Made by a program: the position numbers and the translations under genes. The notes under the pieces were generated by a model. That model had not been told where the DNA came from and did no database searches. It worked only from the letters and a program-made list of their open reading frames with translations. 64,000 nt of DNA from Peltaster fructicola (lineage: Eukaryota; Ascomycota; Dothideomycetes). The stretch is from assembly GCA_001592805.2 (NCBI GenBank), contig CP051142.1, positions 930,001-994,000 on the forward strand, in the 5' to 3' direction. Of the stretch, positions 20,586-31,918 are shown piece by piece; the stretch's first letter is position 1, and each line of letters begins with the position of its first letter.

Positions 20586-22281
20586 GTATGGAGGAGACAT
20601 TGTACAATATGCGTTGAGGACTATTTGGTGCATTTGCAGCGAGCGATATGGCTAGCATAAGCAGATTAGGCATGCGTCATGAATCGAAGACAATTGTACT
20701 CCTTCGTCCTATCTGAGTCGTGACAAGCAACGAGGCTGCGATAGCCTACTCATGAGATGATGGAGGACACGAGATAGTGCTGTCTGTCAATCAATAGTCC
20801 TGCTTGAGCAATCAGGATGCTCAGCAGGGTGGGAGAGACAAGGGGTCTGCTAAAACACCTGTGATTCATTCTTCCACAATTAGATGAAGTAAGCTTTTGA
20901 GGCCATTGAGTTGAGCCAAGAAGCAGGCAAATCGTGGGATTCTTTGCATTTGTGATGAAGCATCCTTGTTGCGAGGATATCATCTGATCATACAGAGATG
21001 GTGTTGGTGCACTCGTCAAGGCTCTACAGAGCTCGTCAAGCACACGGTCTCGCGTGTGGAGAGCGATGCAGCACCTTGGAGAGCTGCTCCGACGACCGTG
21101 GCAGTCACACAATACTCGATACTGCATACATCGAGCAGCGATCAGCGTGATGGCAAGAAAGTCGCGCAAAGGAAGAGGGAAATTTCGCGCAGTTGGGTAA
21201 CGAAGTCGATCTAAAAGCGCGCATAGACCAGGCGAGGCTTGGCAAGCTGCCATGAGCTCCTATGATGCTTCTCTCTCATCCGATCTCCTTCTTCTTTTCT
21301 CCTTACACTTCATATATTCGAACGCATAATCAACCACTTGCTCCTCAAATCATTGATAATGGACCTGCTGGTCATATTGGCGTACCAGAGCAAAGCCACG
21401 AGGCGCGACTATACTTCCTTGCAACCAAAGACCGTAGCGAACGAAGTCATCCTTGTTGCACCTTATAAACCCCATCATACCAGCTCCACTACAGTATAGT
21501 GAGTTGGCGGTACTTTGTGCTGTTGTGCTGATCATTGTGCTGAGCTCGTTCAACCTGCTTGCTGCTGTTTTGACGGCCAGGCTATGTGCTCCGTTTCGTG
21601 TATTCTACAGCATTGTTGGGCAGCTCCTGTTGGGCTCCGGCAAGTATCTTCACTGTTTCTTATCCTCACTAGCACTCTACTCATGCAATCCAACTCTGTT
21701 TGAGTGTCTAATGCTTGATCAGGAACAACATTCAATGGACGCAGTGCAAGCAGAGCTCCTTCTGCAATCACCAGCAGCGAACGACGATGTTAAGGCATTG
21801 AGATCTAACGGTCAGCCGTTCGACTGAAGCCTCCAGGGACGAGGGTGACGAAGCAGCCAGGGACGAGGAGAACGAAGCCAGCCAGTGGACGAGCAGCAGA
21901 GCGCGCGACCATCGACTACACCCGCCAGTAACGGCTCAAGAAATATGCTCTCGGCCTTGGTTTACACCAGCAAGCGATACGACTCTGCAACCGCTAAGCG
22001 CATGTGTTGCCGAAAGCGCTGACTATGACCCCGCCATGATTGGCTTACCTCCGATTATGCACACACGCATTCTTTCAGGAATCTGTATATCTCCTCAACA
22101 GTCAATCCCTAAAGGCAGGACCTGGCGAAGAACGGCTTTTCCTCTGCTCAGCACAGAGAAAATCTCATTCTTGGAGTGCAGGAAGCAAGTTTTCATTCCA
22201 CTACAACCCTTCGCACGATTATCCTTGCGACAACGGCAACAACACCTACACGACGACGAAGAACAGTAAAAGACAGTCAAT
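20586..22281. other. 1.7 kb gap, no gene supported
   Basis: This stretch lies between the Arf-GAP and ornithine aminotransferase on the same strand. It holds small open frames only (up to 167 codons, without recognisable content). A short imperfect tandem repeat lies at about 21833-21893. The last 250 bases are pyrimidine-rich with ACAAC/ACGAC tracts, like a leader. Confidence 0.45.
21833..21893. repeat. Imperfect tandem repeat, about 24-25-base unit
   Basis: Two adjacent copies begin CCAGGGACGAGG and end ACGAAGC(C)AG (21833-21856 and 21857-21881). A partial third (CCAGTGGACGAGCAGCAG) follows. It is not inside a supported gene. Confidence 0.6.
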
Positions 22282-23826
22282 ATGGCGCCTATCGCACTCG
22301 ATGAGCCCGTCGAGAGACACACCAATGGCAACGGTAACAAGCCGCTCAAGAACTCTGCCTACCATGCATCGTCCTCGAAATCGGCAATGTCAGCAGAGGC
22401 CAATTTTGCTGCACACAATTACCACCCTCTCCCAATAGTCTTCGCCAAAGCCAGCGGTTGCAGCGTATGGGATCCAGAAGGCAAGAAGTACATCGACTTC
22501 CTTTCTGCATACTCTGCTGTCAACCAGGGCCATTGTCATCCAAAGCTCATTCAGGCACTGACTGAGCAAGCCAGCCGCCTGACGCTGAGCAGCCGAGCAT
22601 TCTACAACGACGTGTTTCCGAAGTTCGCAGAGAAGATCACAAGCATGATGGGCTTCGAGATGGTGCTGCCTATGAACACTGGCGCAGAGGCCGTGGAGAC
22701 GGCCGTCAAGATTGCTAGAAAATGGGGCTACAAGGTCAAGGGCATTCCAAGAGATCAGGCTTTGGTGTTCAGCGTGACCGAGAACTTCCACGGACGAACG
22801 TTCGCAGCCATCACAATGTCGACAGACCCAGAGAGCCGAGATAACTATGGACCATACCTGCCAAACATTGGCTCAGTCTGCCCATCGACAGGCAAGGCAA
22901 TACCGTTCGACGATATCCCAGCTCTTGAAGCAGCATTTAAGGCACATGGCAAGCACACTGCAGGGTTCCTAGTAGAGCCAATTCAAGGCGAGGCTGGCAT
23001 CGTTGTCCCAGACGAGGACTACCTGCGCCGCGTACGACAGCTCTGTGATCAGTACAACGTTCTCATGATCTGCGACGAAATTCAGACTGGTATCGCACGA
23101 ACAGGTCGTATGCTGGCTCACGAGTGGAGTGGCGTCAAGCCAGACATGGTCTTGCTGGGTAAGGCAATCAGTGGTGGCATGTACCCGGTGTCCTGCGTTC
23201 TCGGATCCAAGGAGATCATGCTCACAGTCGAGCCTGGCACACACGGATCGACGTATGGCGGAAACCCACTCGGTTCTGCCGTCGCCATCAAGGCACTCGA
23301 GATCGTCGAGGAAGAGCAGCTCGTCGAGCGCGCAGAACGATTGGGAGAAAAGTTTAGAGAGGGACTGCGAGCGATCCAGAAGAAGAACTCGATGATCACC
23401 ATCATTCGAGGCAAAGGCCTGCTCAATGCGATTGTCATTGACGAGAGCAAGACTGGTGGCCACAGTGCATGGGACCTGTGCATGCTGATGAAGACCAAGG
23501 GATTACTGGTAGGCCGCGCCCTCAAGATCGCACACGTCCAGGCCGCCTCGGCAGCAGCAACTGTTCCACATGACAGAGCGCTCGAGGCGGCCAGCGCTCA
23601 CGATCATGATGATAAGACAGATGCTGACCCGACCTCACAGGCCAAACCCACACACCAGAACATCATCCGACTGGCACCACCGCTCGTGATCAGCGAGGAG
23701 GAGATCGAGTCGGCTTTGAGCATCATCGCACAAGCCATTGACGAGCTGCCGAAGCTTCAAGGCCAGAAAGAGCACGAGGTCCTACCTGATGGAGAGAAGA
23801 ACGTGCATATTGGCGTCGACAACTGA
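22282..23826 (+). CDS. CAR2: Ornithine aminotransferase (arginine catabolism)
   Basis: PLP enzyme converting ornithine and 2-oxoglutarate to glutamate semialdehyde and glutamate. It has all class-III landmarks: NYHPLPIVFAKASGCSVWDP, SAYSAVNQGHCHPKLI, PMNTGAEAVETAVKIARKWG, EPIQGEAGIVVPDEDY, ICDEIQTGIARTG, the PLP-lysine loop VLLGKAISGGMYPVS and HGSTYGGNPLGSAVA. Read straight through it is 514 residues. However, 23509-23640 (132 bases, no stop, multiple of three) begins GTAGGC and ends CCTCACAG after a CTGAC. Removing it joins MKTKGLL to AKPTHQNIIRLAPPLVI, the normal family sequence, so I favour two exons (22282-23508, 23641-23826; 470 residues). It is probably cytosolic, since there is no presequence. 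Confidence 0.92.
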   Translation: MAPIALDEPVERHTNGNGNKPLKNSAYHASSSKSAMSAEANFAAHNYHPLPIVFAKASGCSVWDPEGKKYIDFLSAYSAVNQGHCHPKLIQALTEQASRLTLSSRAFYNDVFPKFAEKITSMMGFEMVLPMNTGAEAVETAVKIARKWGYKVKGIPRDQALVFSVTENFHGRTFAAITMSTDPESRDNYGPYLPNIGSVCPSTGKAIPFDDIPALEAAFKAHGKHTAGFLVEPIQGEAGIVVPDEDYLRRVRQLCDQYNVLMICDEIQTGIARTGRMLAHEWSGVKPDMVLLGKAISGGMYPVSCVLGSKEIMLTVEPGTHGSTYGGNPLGSAVAIKALEIVEEEQLVERAERLGEKFREGLRAIQKKNSMITIIRGKGLLNAIVIDESKTGGHSAWDLCMLMKTKGLLVGRALKIAHVQAASAAATVPHDRALEAASAHDHDDKTDADPTSQAKPTHQNIIRLAPPLVISEEEIESALSIIAQAIDELPKLQGQKEHEVLPDGEKNVHIGVDN

Positions 23827-25067
23827 GGAACTTCCAGGACGACAAGCTGAAACGATAGATAAGACCGCGTGGTTGCCATGAGCATGATACGATGCATCTG
23901 AAGCGTGTGACGCATGATAGTCTTCGATACACTCTAAAAGCATAACGAGTGCCCAAACTATCCTACGGTGGATGCTTGAGGACCTAAAGAAGTCGTCTAT
24001 TGACTGAGTAGTAGTCCTATTTGGGAGTGTTCGATTGCTGTCCTGCAGGCGTGTGGCTTGGAGCCATGCTGACGCACGCTGCACGGCAGGGTGTGTCTCG
24101 CATGCATTGTGCATTGGAACAGTCGAATGCGTCAGAAGTTGTATCTTGCAGAGAAAGCATCGTGACTAGTCGTGCTAGAAGGTGCATCATTGACCAGCGA
24201 GTGACGAGTAGGACGGGAGCATGTCTTGACGCTCGTCCGCGGGATTCAATAAAGTGAAAAGCATCCTGTTTCTACGCGAAGAGACTTATTACCTTTCCAC
24301 CATCAGCGATTGCTACGATTGTTTCTGGTCTCACAAGATCCACATGAGCTACACTGCTGGCGCTGGCATCCGGAGCGTGAAACGTAAGGGTGCCACTATC
24401 TGGACCATGTGGATGAGGGAAGGGGTTGTTATTGTTGGAAGTGCAAGGCCAATAGCAGGGAGCACGTAAGGCCCCGATATCAATGATTCCCTGCCAGTCA
24501 TTGCTCCTTCGTGTGCGACAACCGACGGACTGGCTCACATCTGGGAGCTCGATTTGCTGCTTGGTGAGCATTGGTTGGTGAGCTCGCCAAGGTGTGTGGA
24601 GGGCAATTAACCACTGAACACTCAATCTGGCGCTAAGCGCTGTTGTATTGGCATGGCTGGCGCCCATACCCGAACCTCCCTTTCCATCGTACCAGCAGAC
24701 GCATGATCGTGAAGGAGCGCTTTGACCATACGCTCGCTCTCCCAGACCTGGCATCCTAGATCAGACCATGGGCTGACGACTGCAGAAAGTCTGCTTCTCA
24801 AGGTAGGTAGTGTAGCTTCTGCCTCTTTATCACCTTCTTCGCTGCTACTGCGACCTGGAACACACTTTCGATACAGCCAGCTACGAACGCCCAAAAAAAC
24901 ATTGCTCACCATCGTCTACTTAACCTTGCTTGCTCGTCCGCCGTTGAGCATCGACAGCAACTTACCGTCTCTCCTTTAATAACGGCCCATCTCTTCGTGC
25001 GGATGCTGGCCTTGCTATAAGCATTGATCCTTCTCTCAACCCAACACACCCGTCAACACAGCACATC
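23827..25067. other. 1.2 kb gap, no gene supported
   Basis: This stretch follows ornithine aminotransferase and precedes a small membrane-protein gene on the same strand. Open frames up to 160 codons lack domain content. The end just before 25068 has a typical fungal leader look (CCCAACACACCCGTCAACAC). Confidence 0.45.
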
Positions 25068-25657
25068 ATGGGACAACCAGAGACGACCTTTGGTGCTACC
25101 ATCATCACCAAGCAGCCACATTCGACCTCAGACACCACACATCCGCTTTCCTCCTTGACGCCTGCCGTCTCGAACGACTCCTTCGACAACATCTCTGCAG
25201 ATAGACCGATACCACCATGCTCTCCTTCTACCAACACCCGCCAGCCTCCCACGAGCGAGTAGCAAAGCCACAGTATCTCGACAAGTCGCACCTCGACATC
25301 AGTGTTGCAGAGAAGGGCTTCGGTCGTGATGACCTCTCACCAATGTCTACCACGGACAAGAACCCTTTCTGCTCGACCATCTCCGTCAATACCAACAAGG
25401 AGTGCACAATGTGGCCATCTCGACAGACCCTGGCCACCACAAAGCTATCTGAGAAGAAGAAAAAGCGTTCGTCTCGTTTCTGTGCCTGTGCAGGCGTGCG
25501 TCACAACTGGGAGCAGCTACACAAGAACCACAGGTTGACTGTGCGTATCGTCATCGCACTCATTCTCATCGGAGCTATGATCGGTCTCGGTGTTGGCATC
25601 AGCAAGGCTGTACATGGCTCATACTACTCGGGCAGTGGCAGCTCTACGACTACTTGA
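25068..25657 (+). CDS. Small single-pass membrane protein with a frame slip (unknown function)
   Basis: Two overlapping frames appear to be one gene. The first (25068-25262) starts MGQPETTFGATIITKQPHST and is polar and Ser/Thr/Pro-rich. The second (25217-25657) continues YQHPPASHERVAKPQYLD, has a basic Cys-containing patch (KKKKRSSRFCACAGVRHNWE), a membrane helix (VRIVIALILIGAMIGLGVGI) and ends SGSGSSTTT. They would join as PCSP then FYQHPP with one extra base near 25221-25228. The layout (polar head, basic stop, single helix with GLGVGIS) resembles the anchor half of fungal membrane-tethered barrel proteins such as the one at 9673, but the outer domain is absent. Function is unknown, and the coding status is likely rather than certain. 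Confidence 0.5.
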
Positions 25658-25867
25658 TTCTGCATGGCATCATAACATTGCGACGGCGTTTAGGGAGAAG
25701 GCATGAATGGTTGGATGGAATAGAGAGAGAGAGGCGCACAACACCTCGTGGACACGACATACCCATGACAGATTTCATTTTGCGAGGCATTGGCTTGAGG
25801 AAGGACTTTGATACTGCATTTCACCAAGTCCTGTATGTACAGCTCTTGATATAGGAGGACATAATTT

Positions 25868-28796
25868 TCACATAACGCTGCATCCTGCACCATACATGGC
25901 TCTTTCCACATCACTTTTGACAAGGTACCAATCTGCTCGTCGCTCGGCAAACTCATACACCTCTTCGGCCGGGAAGATGCCATAGTACCGCTGGTTGTCT
26001 GCGATGATCGTTGCAAGCTCCTTAGCTTGAAGCTGTGTCTTCGAGGCTTTCATCGACAGGATGCTGCCTCTCTTTGCGTCCTTGCCAGTGCCGCTACTGA
26101 ACACACCCGATGGTGGGTCGATGTGCACCAGGTAGATCTGGCCCAGCTCTCGGAGTGCTGAGAAATACGGCTGGATGGCTTTCTGTCGTAGACTTGTGAT
26201 GTACTGCGAGTAGTGATTGACGTCGGAGATGAGTTTGATCGAGCCGTCTACACTGATCCGTTGTCGCTTAATGTGCTTGCAGAGTACACCGAAGAGTCTG
26301 AGACCAACCTCCTGCATGAATACGTCGAGCATAGTCTTGTCTGTGCTTCCAACGAGCATGCTGGTATGGCTCGACACGATATCGATAATCGCTTTAGCTG
26401 TGGGACTTGGTCCGATGTCCAGATCAGCCATGCCGCCAGCCGTCTTTTCCGGGTTGAAGTCGGTCGCCGGTTGTGTCGTAGCACAGAGGAACTCGACTTC
26501 GCTCATCAGCACGTCGATACCCTTGCTCAGACCAGCAGCGACACGCTCGTCGAGCATTTGCTCAAATCGCTTCTTCTCCTTGACTGCTGGATCCAGGAAG
26601 TCGTCGTGCTCCGTTAATTTCTTGGCGAGCAGTTCCTGGTTGTAAAAGACATCGATCATTTGCTGTATCAAGTCACCGACGTTGACGAGCTCGAGGAAGG
26701 TCATCAGAGGCTCCACACCAGCAATCTCGCTGTTATCGACAATTGCATCGACGAAAAGCTTCGCGCGATACTCCCGCACTTGTCGAGGGTCGTAAGTACC
26801 GAGATGCTCTACTGCCTTGTCGAAGCCTGCCTTGACATGGCGGGTTCCGAGGATGTGTACAAGCTCGATAAAGATGATCTCACACTGCTGCCTCGCATCG
26901 TTGCCGTGTTTGCCGCCCATCTCCACAATGATAGCAGCACGCTCGAGAGATGCTTTGGCGGAATGTGTCAGGTTGAGTGCCACTTCAATGCTGAACAACG
27001 ACTTGATACCCTCCAGGCGGGAGTTCATGATCGCGGTCTTTGCAGCAAGCTCGGATGTTGGCGCTTCAGGACGTGGTGTAGTGCTTCGGTGCAGCGTGTC
27101 AGGTCGAGGCGTGGAACTTCTCTTGGGTGTATTTGTGCCTGTCAGTGCAGGTGAGTTGTAGGTGGTGTCTACAGATGACAGATCGACGGTGTGTCTGTTA
27201 GCAGGCTTTGCTGAGGCGAAGGGCGCACTGAAAGTGTTCACAGGCATCATAACGACTTTCTTGAACGAGGACAAGAAGTCTCGCTTGGCGGCCTGTCGAC
27301 TTACGTTGGACATAAAGTACGACTCTGCCGTGGCCTGTTGCTCCAAAGCCTCTTTCTCCCAGTGATCGAGTTCGGTATTGGACTTGTTCTTGAACAACGC
27401 CAGCTCCTCCGCAAGATATAGATCGACGTGCTTCTCATAGCATGCGGTTATCATATGGGTGGCTATCTCCGTGAAGTTCTCTGGCGACGCAGCGATGGGC
27501 GTGAGAGAGGCGACAAGCTGCAGAGCATGTGCAAACGTCCCAGACACAGCCTTGACGTAGGTCTCCAGACCGCGTGAATGAGCTTCGTCGAAAAGCGTTG
27601 TCAGCCAGTCCGCAAGAATATCCTTGCATACTCGCTGTAGCAGTGGCGTGTAAGCATCAACAGTCGACGGAAAGACTCGGTTGATGATGTCTGCTTGCTC
27701 GACCAGTACTTGACTGAGCTGCTGAAAGTATCGCTGCGAGGCATTGAGGTCGACGTGGCCAGGAGCTACGTCTTCAAGACACTGTAGAGGGCCGATGAGT
27801 CTGAGCGTACGATGCAACAATGGCTGACTTGAGATATACACCTCGACGCCAGAGTGGCCTCCATTAAGCATAGTCAGAACATGAGCATACCTCTTCATCC
27901 TACCATCGATGTCCTTGTCGACTAGACCGTGCTCAAACTCGCGCAGTACAGCTCTCTCAAAGACCTCGATTAGTGAAGCAATCTTAGCCTGACGATCAAT
28001 ACTGCCGAGAGCACTGTCATGGCGGGAGAAGCGCTGTAACGATGACAGGATCTGCGCCTGATCCTCGGGGTTCTGGAAGACACGGAATATGGCAGGATCT
28101 GAATGGCTTTGTGCATTGGCGAGGTCTCGATAGAGCGGACCAAGAGCCATATAGACCTTGCCGAACTCGTGTAGAGCTCGTCCACGAATGGACCTGACAC
28201 GATCCAGTACCGTCAAGGCAGCTCGCGGATCGAGTGATGTGATGGGCGACGTGACCGCTGGACTGAGCTCGTCGAAACCATCCGTACCTCTCCTCCGGGA
28301 GTCTCCTGCGATGCTCCTCGACGATCGTCAATCGCCTTAGCTTCTCCTCTTCACGACCAGCGTCGAAGACTGTGCTACCTTCAGCATATTTGCGTTCGCC
28401 TTGTATGTCTCTTGCTGCGTTTGTGGCCTGACCTCCGAGCACTTCGTTGTGTCGAGCCTTCTGCGCTTCTGCCTTCTTCTTCATAGCATTCTCGAGATAT
28501 TGCTTTGCTTCGTTCTCTTTCCATGCCCGCATGGCAATGAGTTTTCCAATCCATCGTGAGTCGTCGTAGACGATTTCCTTCAGTTGTCTCGACACCCTGG
28601 CGCATCGCATGAGGTCCGGGACCGGGACATACTCGATGATGGCAGCGATGAGCTCTGCTGGGAGCACTGGCTTGGATGTGACGATCTGCGTCGCTCGGAG
28701 AGAGGCAAAGACCTTCTCTCCTTGTCTTGCCGGTGCGCCATGTATTTGAGCTCGACGGATCTCCGCGATGTTTCTCGAGTTCCTCGCACTACTCAT
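25868..28796 (-). CDS. RCY1: Recyclin-1: F-box protein with exocyst Sec10-like region
   Basis: Two exons (28379-28796 and 25868-28305) encode 951 residues. The 73-base intron at 28306-28378 (GTAGCA...CGCAG) has a branch-like CTAAG/TTGAC and joins KYAEG to DSRRRGTDGFDELSPAVTSP in one frame. The F-box is near residues 42-90 (VLPAELIAAIIEYVPVPDLM, RCARVSRQLKEIVYDDSRWI). The rest is the Sec10-like helical region (GRALHEFGKVYMALGPLYRD, FEHGLVDKDIDGRMKRYAHV), with a disordered Ser/Pro insert (TPKRSSTPRPDTLHRSTTPR). In yeast Rcy1 recycles plasma-membrane proteins such as the v-SNARE Snc1 from endosomes and recruits Skp1. Length is normal for filamentous fungi. Starting at 28796 gives the complete F-box. 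Confidence 0.9.
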
Positions 28797-29116
28797 AGCT
28801 GGTGTGTCGTGGGTGTAAGCATTGTATGTCCTCGAGAACGACCAGGAATTGAGAGCGCTGTCGGGTATAGAAACGTGAGTGTTTGCTGTACTGTCTCAAC
28901 CTGTAGGAAAGCAGACTATATGTCTGGACATAGGAAGGACGGCTGTCGTGTTGAGAAGATTGGTTCCATAACAACGATCGCCAACATAAGCGAGGTGAAG
29001 TTCAGTCGACCGGTCCACACACCACAACATCATCACCAACAATCAACGAAACGCTAGTAGACGAGAAACCAACAATCGCACGTGAGTGATTATACGGTCT
29101 TCTACATACTATGAGA
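28797..29116. other. Gap, RCY1 promoter side
   Basis: This 320-base gap lies between the RCY1 start and the stop of the histidine kinase gene, both minus strand. No gene was seen; it should hold the RCY1 promoter. Confidence 0.45.
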
Positions 29117-31918
29117 CTATGCTGCAATAGCTGTCTGCGACAGCACAGTAGGTCTATCGTTGATAGCGTTATCTTTGACATTATCATCATTGTCGTTGTC
29201 GCCATCGTCATCATCAATGGCTCGTCCAAGACAGAATTCAGTAATTAGTCGTTGCAGGTCCTGCAACTTGTATGGCTTTGTCATAAAGCCTTTCATACCC
29301 ACCTGTGCTGCTCGCTCAAGAGCCCCATCAGTGACATCTGCTGTCACTGCGAGCACAGTTGGTCCGGTGATGCCGCCAGTCCAGTCCATCTTCAGTATTC
29401 GAGCTGTGGCTTCATAGCCGTCCATTGTCGGCATCCACAGGTCCATCAAGATGATATCGACGCTGCTGCCGTTCGCCAATTGGGTGGCCATCTGCCGCAC
29501 AGCTTCGGCGCCATCATGGGCTTCGAGGACGTCGCGGTATCCGAACTTAGAGAGCATACTGACAAGGAGTTTGCGGTTGATCTTGTTGTCCTCAGCGACG
29601 AGCACTCGGAGAGGAAACTTCGTGGCGAGCTCTCGATCAATCTCAAAGTTTGATGCTGTCCGCAGGAGGCCGTTGCTACGATGGAGCTTGTTCAGGACCG
29701 GTCGTTTCTGTTCTGCTGGTGTGGTTTGGCCGTTCGGTATGCTGTTGATATGATCGAGATTCGACACAACCTCCGCTCGCGCCACATCACTGCTATCTCT
29801 GCGGAGCTCACAAGCACCATCTGTCCGCGGTGGACTGCTCAATCTTCGGGGTTGGGGCGAGTGATGGAGCTCTTGTTTTTGCAAAGGTGGTGTGCCGGCC
29901 GGAGATGACGACCTGCTGATCGCGTCGCCAGGAGTCATCGGCAATTTGATCTCGAACTCGGACCCATGACTCGCCAAGTCAGTCTCGGTCCTGATACACA
30001 TTAGATCACCACCAAGCTTTCTCGAGATGCCTTTGGCTACCATCAAGCCCAAACCAAGGCCATCACTTTGCCTAGTGATAGATCCATTTTCTTGGGAGAA
30101 CGCCTTGAAGAGCTTCGGCAGAAAGTCGACTGGTATACCTGGGCCATTGTCGGTGATCTTGATAGAAAGATAGCGACCATTGTGAGCAAGTCCGGCGTCG
30201 ACCTTGATGCACCCGTCATTACTATTGGTGAATTTGATAGCATTCAGCACGACGCATGAGACAAGCTTGCTGAAATCCTTCTCATCGTAGTTCAGGGTTG
30301 TGGGAAGCTCGTCGGCAACGCTCCATTCGATGTGCTTCTGACTGACAGTGCCATCTGATCCTCGAGACCTCACCTCTATCATTTCGCCGTTGTTTGTCGG
30401 TATAGAGTTGACGAAGTCTGGCCGTCCACCCGTCTTCAGGCCCTCGTTGATAACATATTGCAAAACCGCGCGGATATTAGCAGCCCGCCTCACAATGCAT
30501 GCAGGCTGCAAACCAGGACTCTTTCGTGGTTCGTTGGGCTCTGGCGTGTGCGGTAGTCGTGAGTTCTTGGCTGCTTGTCGCAGGTCTCGATCTTCAGCAT
30601 GTACATTCTCAGCTTCCTGAAGGCCTGCCTTGATCTCTTGACTAGGCTCAGTCCCATCTACCCATGCAGAAGCGGCTGCTTCGATCCTCGCCATTTTGTT
30701 TGATGGACTCTGTGGTTCCTGCGCATCTGTGGCTCTCCTTCGCTTCAGTGTCGATCGAGCGAGAGGTATTTCCTGCCCAGCGACCACAATCTCGGGTTGT
30801 TTGATCGATACCATGGGATCTGAAATGTCCTGCAATGGCGAGATAGCCTCTGGAACGCTCATATTCATGTCGTAAGCATGCACAACGTTGTCTGCTGCAA
30901 CAACAGCACGTCTTGAGCTGTCTTGCACAACCTCAATACTGTCCTTGAGATTCTGGAAGACTCTTCTCAGGTGTGGGTCGTCCTGTGATTGCACCGCTTC
31001 CTGCACAGTGGCATACATTACATCGAGCATGCCCACTACGCCCTGCATAGGTGTGCGCAGCTCATGGGACAGACTGCCCGCATACGGCCTCAGAGACTGC
31101 GCTACTGATATTGCGTCGTGTGGAATGACACGTTGCTGTGGTGGTGCTGTTGCTTCCGCTGCTGCCGCTTCCGATGGCTTGGACTGCGAGTCTAGAAAGG
31201 TGACACCCTCAACGATGCGCTGTCCGATCAGGTCTTCGAGCGAATGCATCAGACTCTCGACGAAAGCCCAGGAGAAACGTCGATTTGGAGAGGATTTCTT
31301 GGTCCACATGACGCCAAAATGAGCGATACATTTCCCTTCGGCGAAAATTGGAATTGCCATGTAAGCATCCGCTGCAATGGGCAGTTGGTTTGGGTTGTTG
31401 GTAATGAAGCCATCAAGGTCCTCTGGGATGAGGAAGATCTTGTCGTGTCGCATATAGGCGCAAGGACAGGCATATGCGTGAAACTTGTTCTGCTTGACTG
31501 TATGCTTGTCACCATTGCTTGTAGTATAGTGCAGCGCAGCAGCCATGAGACAGGACCCGGGCTCGCCTATCGGCGGCATCTCAACTGCTGTGTTCTGGTC
31601 GTCGACGAGCATTCGCTTCATCACGAAGGCAAATTCAGATCCTACCACCTTGGAAAGTCCTTCGACAGCCACACTCCAAAACTCATCGGTCGGTGTCGTT
31701 CGAAGTCTGGCCTTCAGGTCGATAAGTGCTTCCAGTGCCTTGCTTTCCTCAGCAGAGTACCACCTGTCCAACTCTTTCTGGAAATCTCCGTCGCCGTGCT
31801 TTGTGACATCCTGCGTGCCCCATCGTGGGAAGCATACTGTGTTTCGATCCACCATGGTAGGTATTATGGCAGCGCCATGCATATATCTGTTAAGTCGGAG
31901 CCGGCGCGATGCGCGCAA
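29117..31918 (-). CDS. Hybrid histidine kinase / response regulator with GAF-like sensor
   Basis: This is a 933-residue single frame. Residues about 60-240 look like a GAF-type sensor (FWSVAVEGLSKVVGSEFAFV, ADAYMAIPIFAEGKCIAHFG). Within it is a Cys/His-bearing patch (HAYACPCAYMRHDK) that might hold a cofactor; that is inference. The H-box SLSHELRTPMQGVVGMLDVM has the phospho-His near 285. An ATPase domain (about 470-670) shows VLNAIKFTN (N-box), ITDNGPGIP (G1) and GLGLGLMVAKGI (G2). The receiver (about 785-915) has RVLVAEDNKINRKLLVSML, the phospho-acceptor IILMDLWMPTMDG, the Thr VTAD and the Lys TKPYK. This is a complete phosphorelay of the kind that feeds Ypd1 and Ssk1/Skn7. I cannot assign a kinase group. 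The real start may be the Met at 31855. Confidence 0.85.
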   Translation of the reverse strand: MRASRRLRLNRYMHGAAIIPTMVDRNTVCFPRWGTQDVTKHGDGDFQKELDRWYSAEESKALEALIDLKARLRTTPTDEFWSVAVEGLSKVVGSEFAFVMKRMLVDDQNTAVEMPPIGEPGSCLMAAALHYTTSNGDKHTVKQNKFHAYACPCAYMRHDKIFLIPEDLDGFITNNPNQLPIAADAYMAIPIFAEGKCIAHFGVMWTKKSSPNRRFSWAFVESLMHSLEDLIGQRIVEGVTFLDSQSKPSEAAAAEATAPPQQRVIPHDAISVAQSLRPYAGSLSHELRTPMQGVVGMLDVMYATVQEAVQSQDDPHLRRVFQNLKDSIEVVQDSSRRAVVAADNVVHAYDMNMSVPEAISPLQDISDPMVSIKQPEIVVAGQEIPLARSTLKRRRATDAQEPQSPSNKMARIEAAASAWVDGTEPSQEIKAGLQEAENVHAEDRDLRQAAKNSRLPHTPEPNEPRKSPGLQPACIVRRAANIRAVLQYVINEGLKTGGRPDFVNSIPTNNGEMIEVRSRGSDGTVSQKHIEWSVADELPTTLNYDEKDFSKLVSCVVLNAIKFTNSNDGCIKVDAGLAHNGRYLSIKITDNGPGIPVDFLPKLFKAFSQENGSITRQSDGLGLGLMVAKGISRKLGGDLMCIRTETDLASHGSEFEIKLPMTPGDAISRSSSPAGTPPLQKQELHHSPQPRRLSSPPRTDGACELRRDSSDVARAEVVSNLDHINSIPNGQTTPAEQKRPVLNKLHRSNGLLRTASNFEIDRELATKFPLRVLVAEDNKINRKLLVSMLSKFGYRDVLEAHDGAEAVRQMATQLANGSSVDIILMDLWMPTMDGYEATARILKMDWTGGITGPTVLAVTADVTDGALERAAQVGMKGFMTKPYKLQDLQRLITEFCLGRAIDDDDGDNDNDDNVKDNAINDRPTVLSQTAIAA

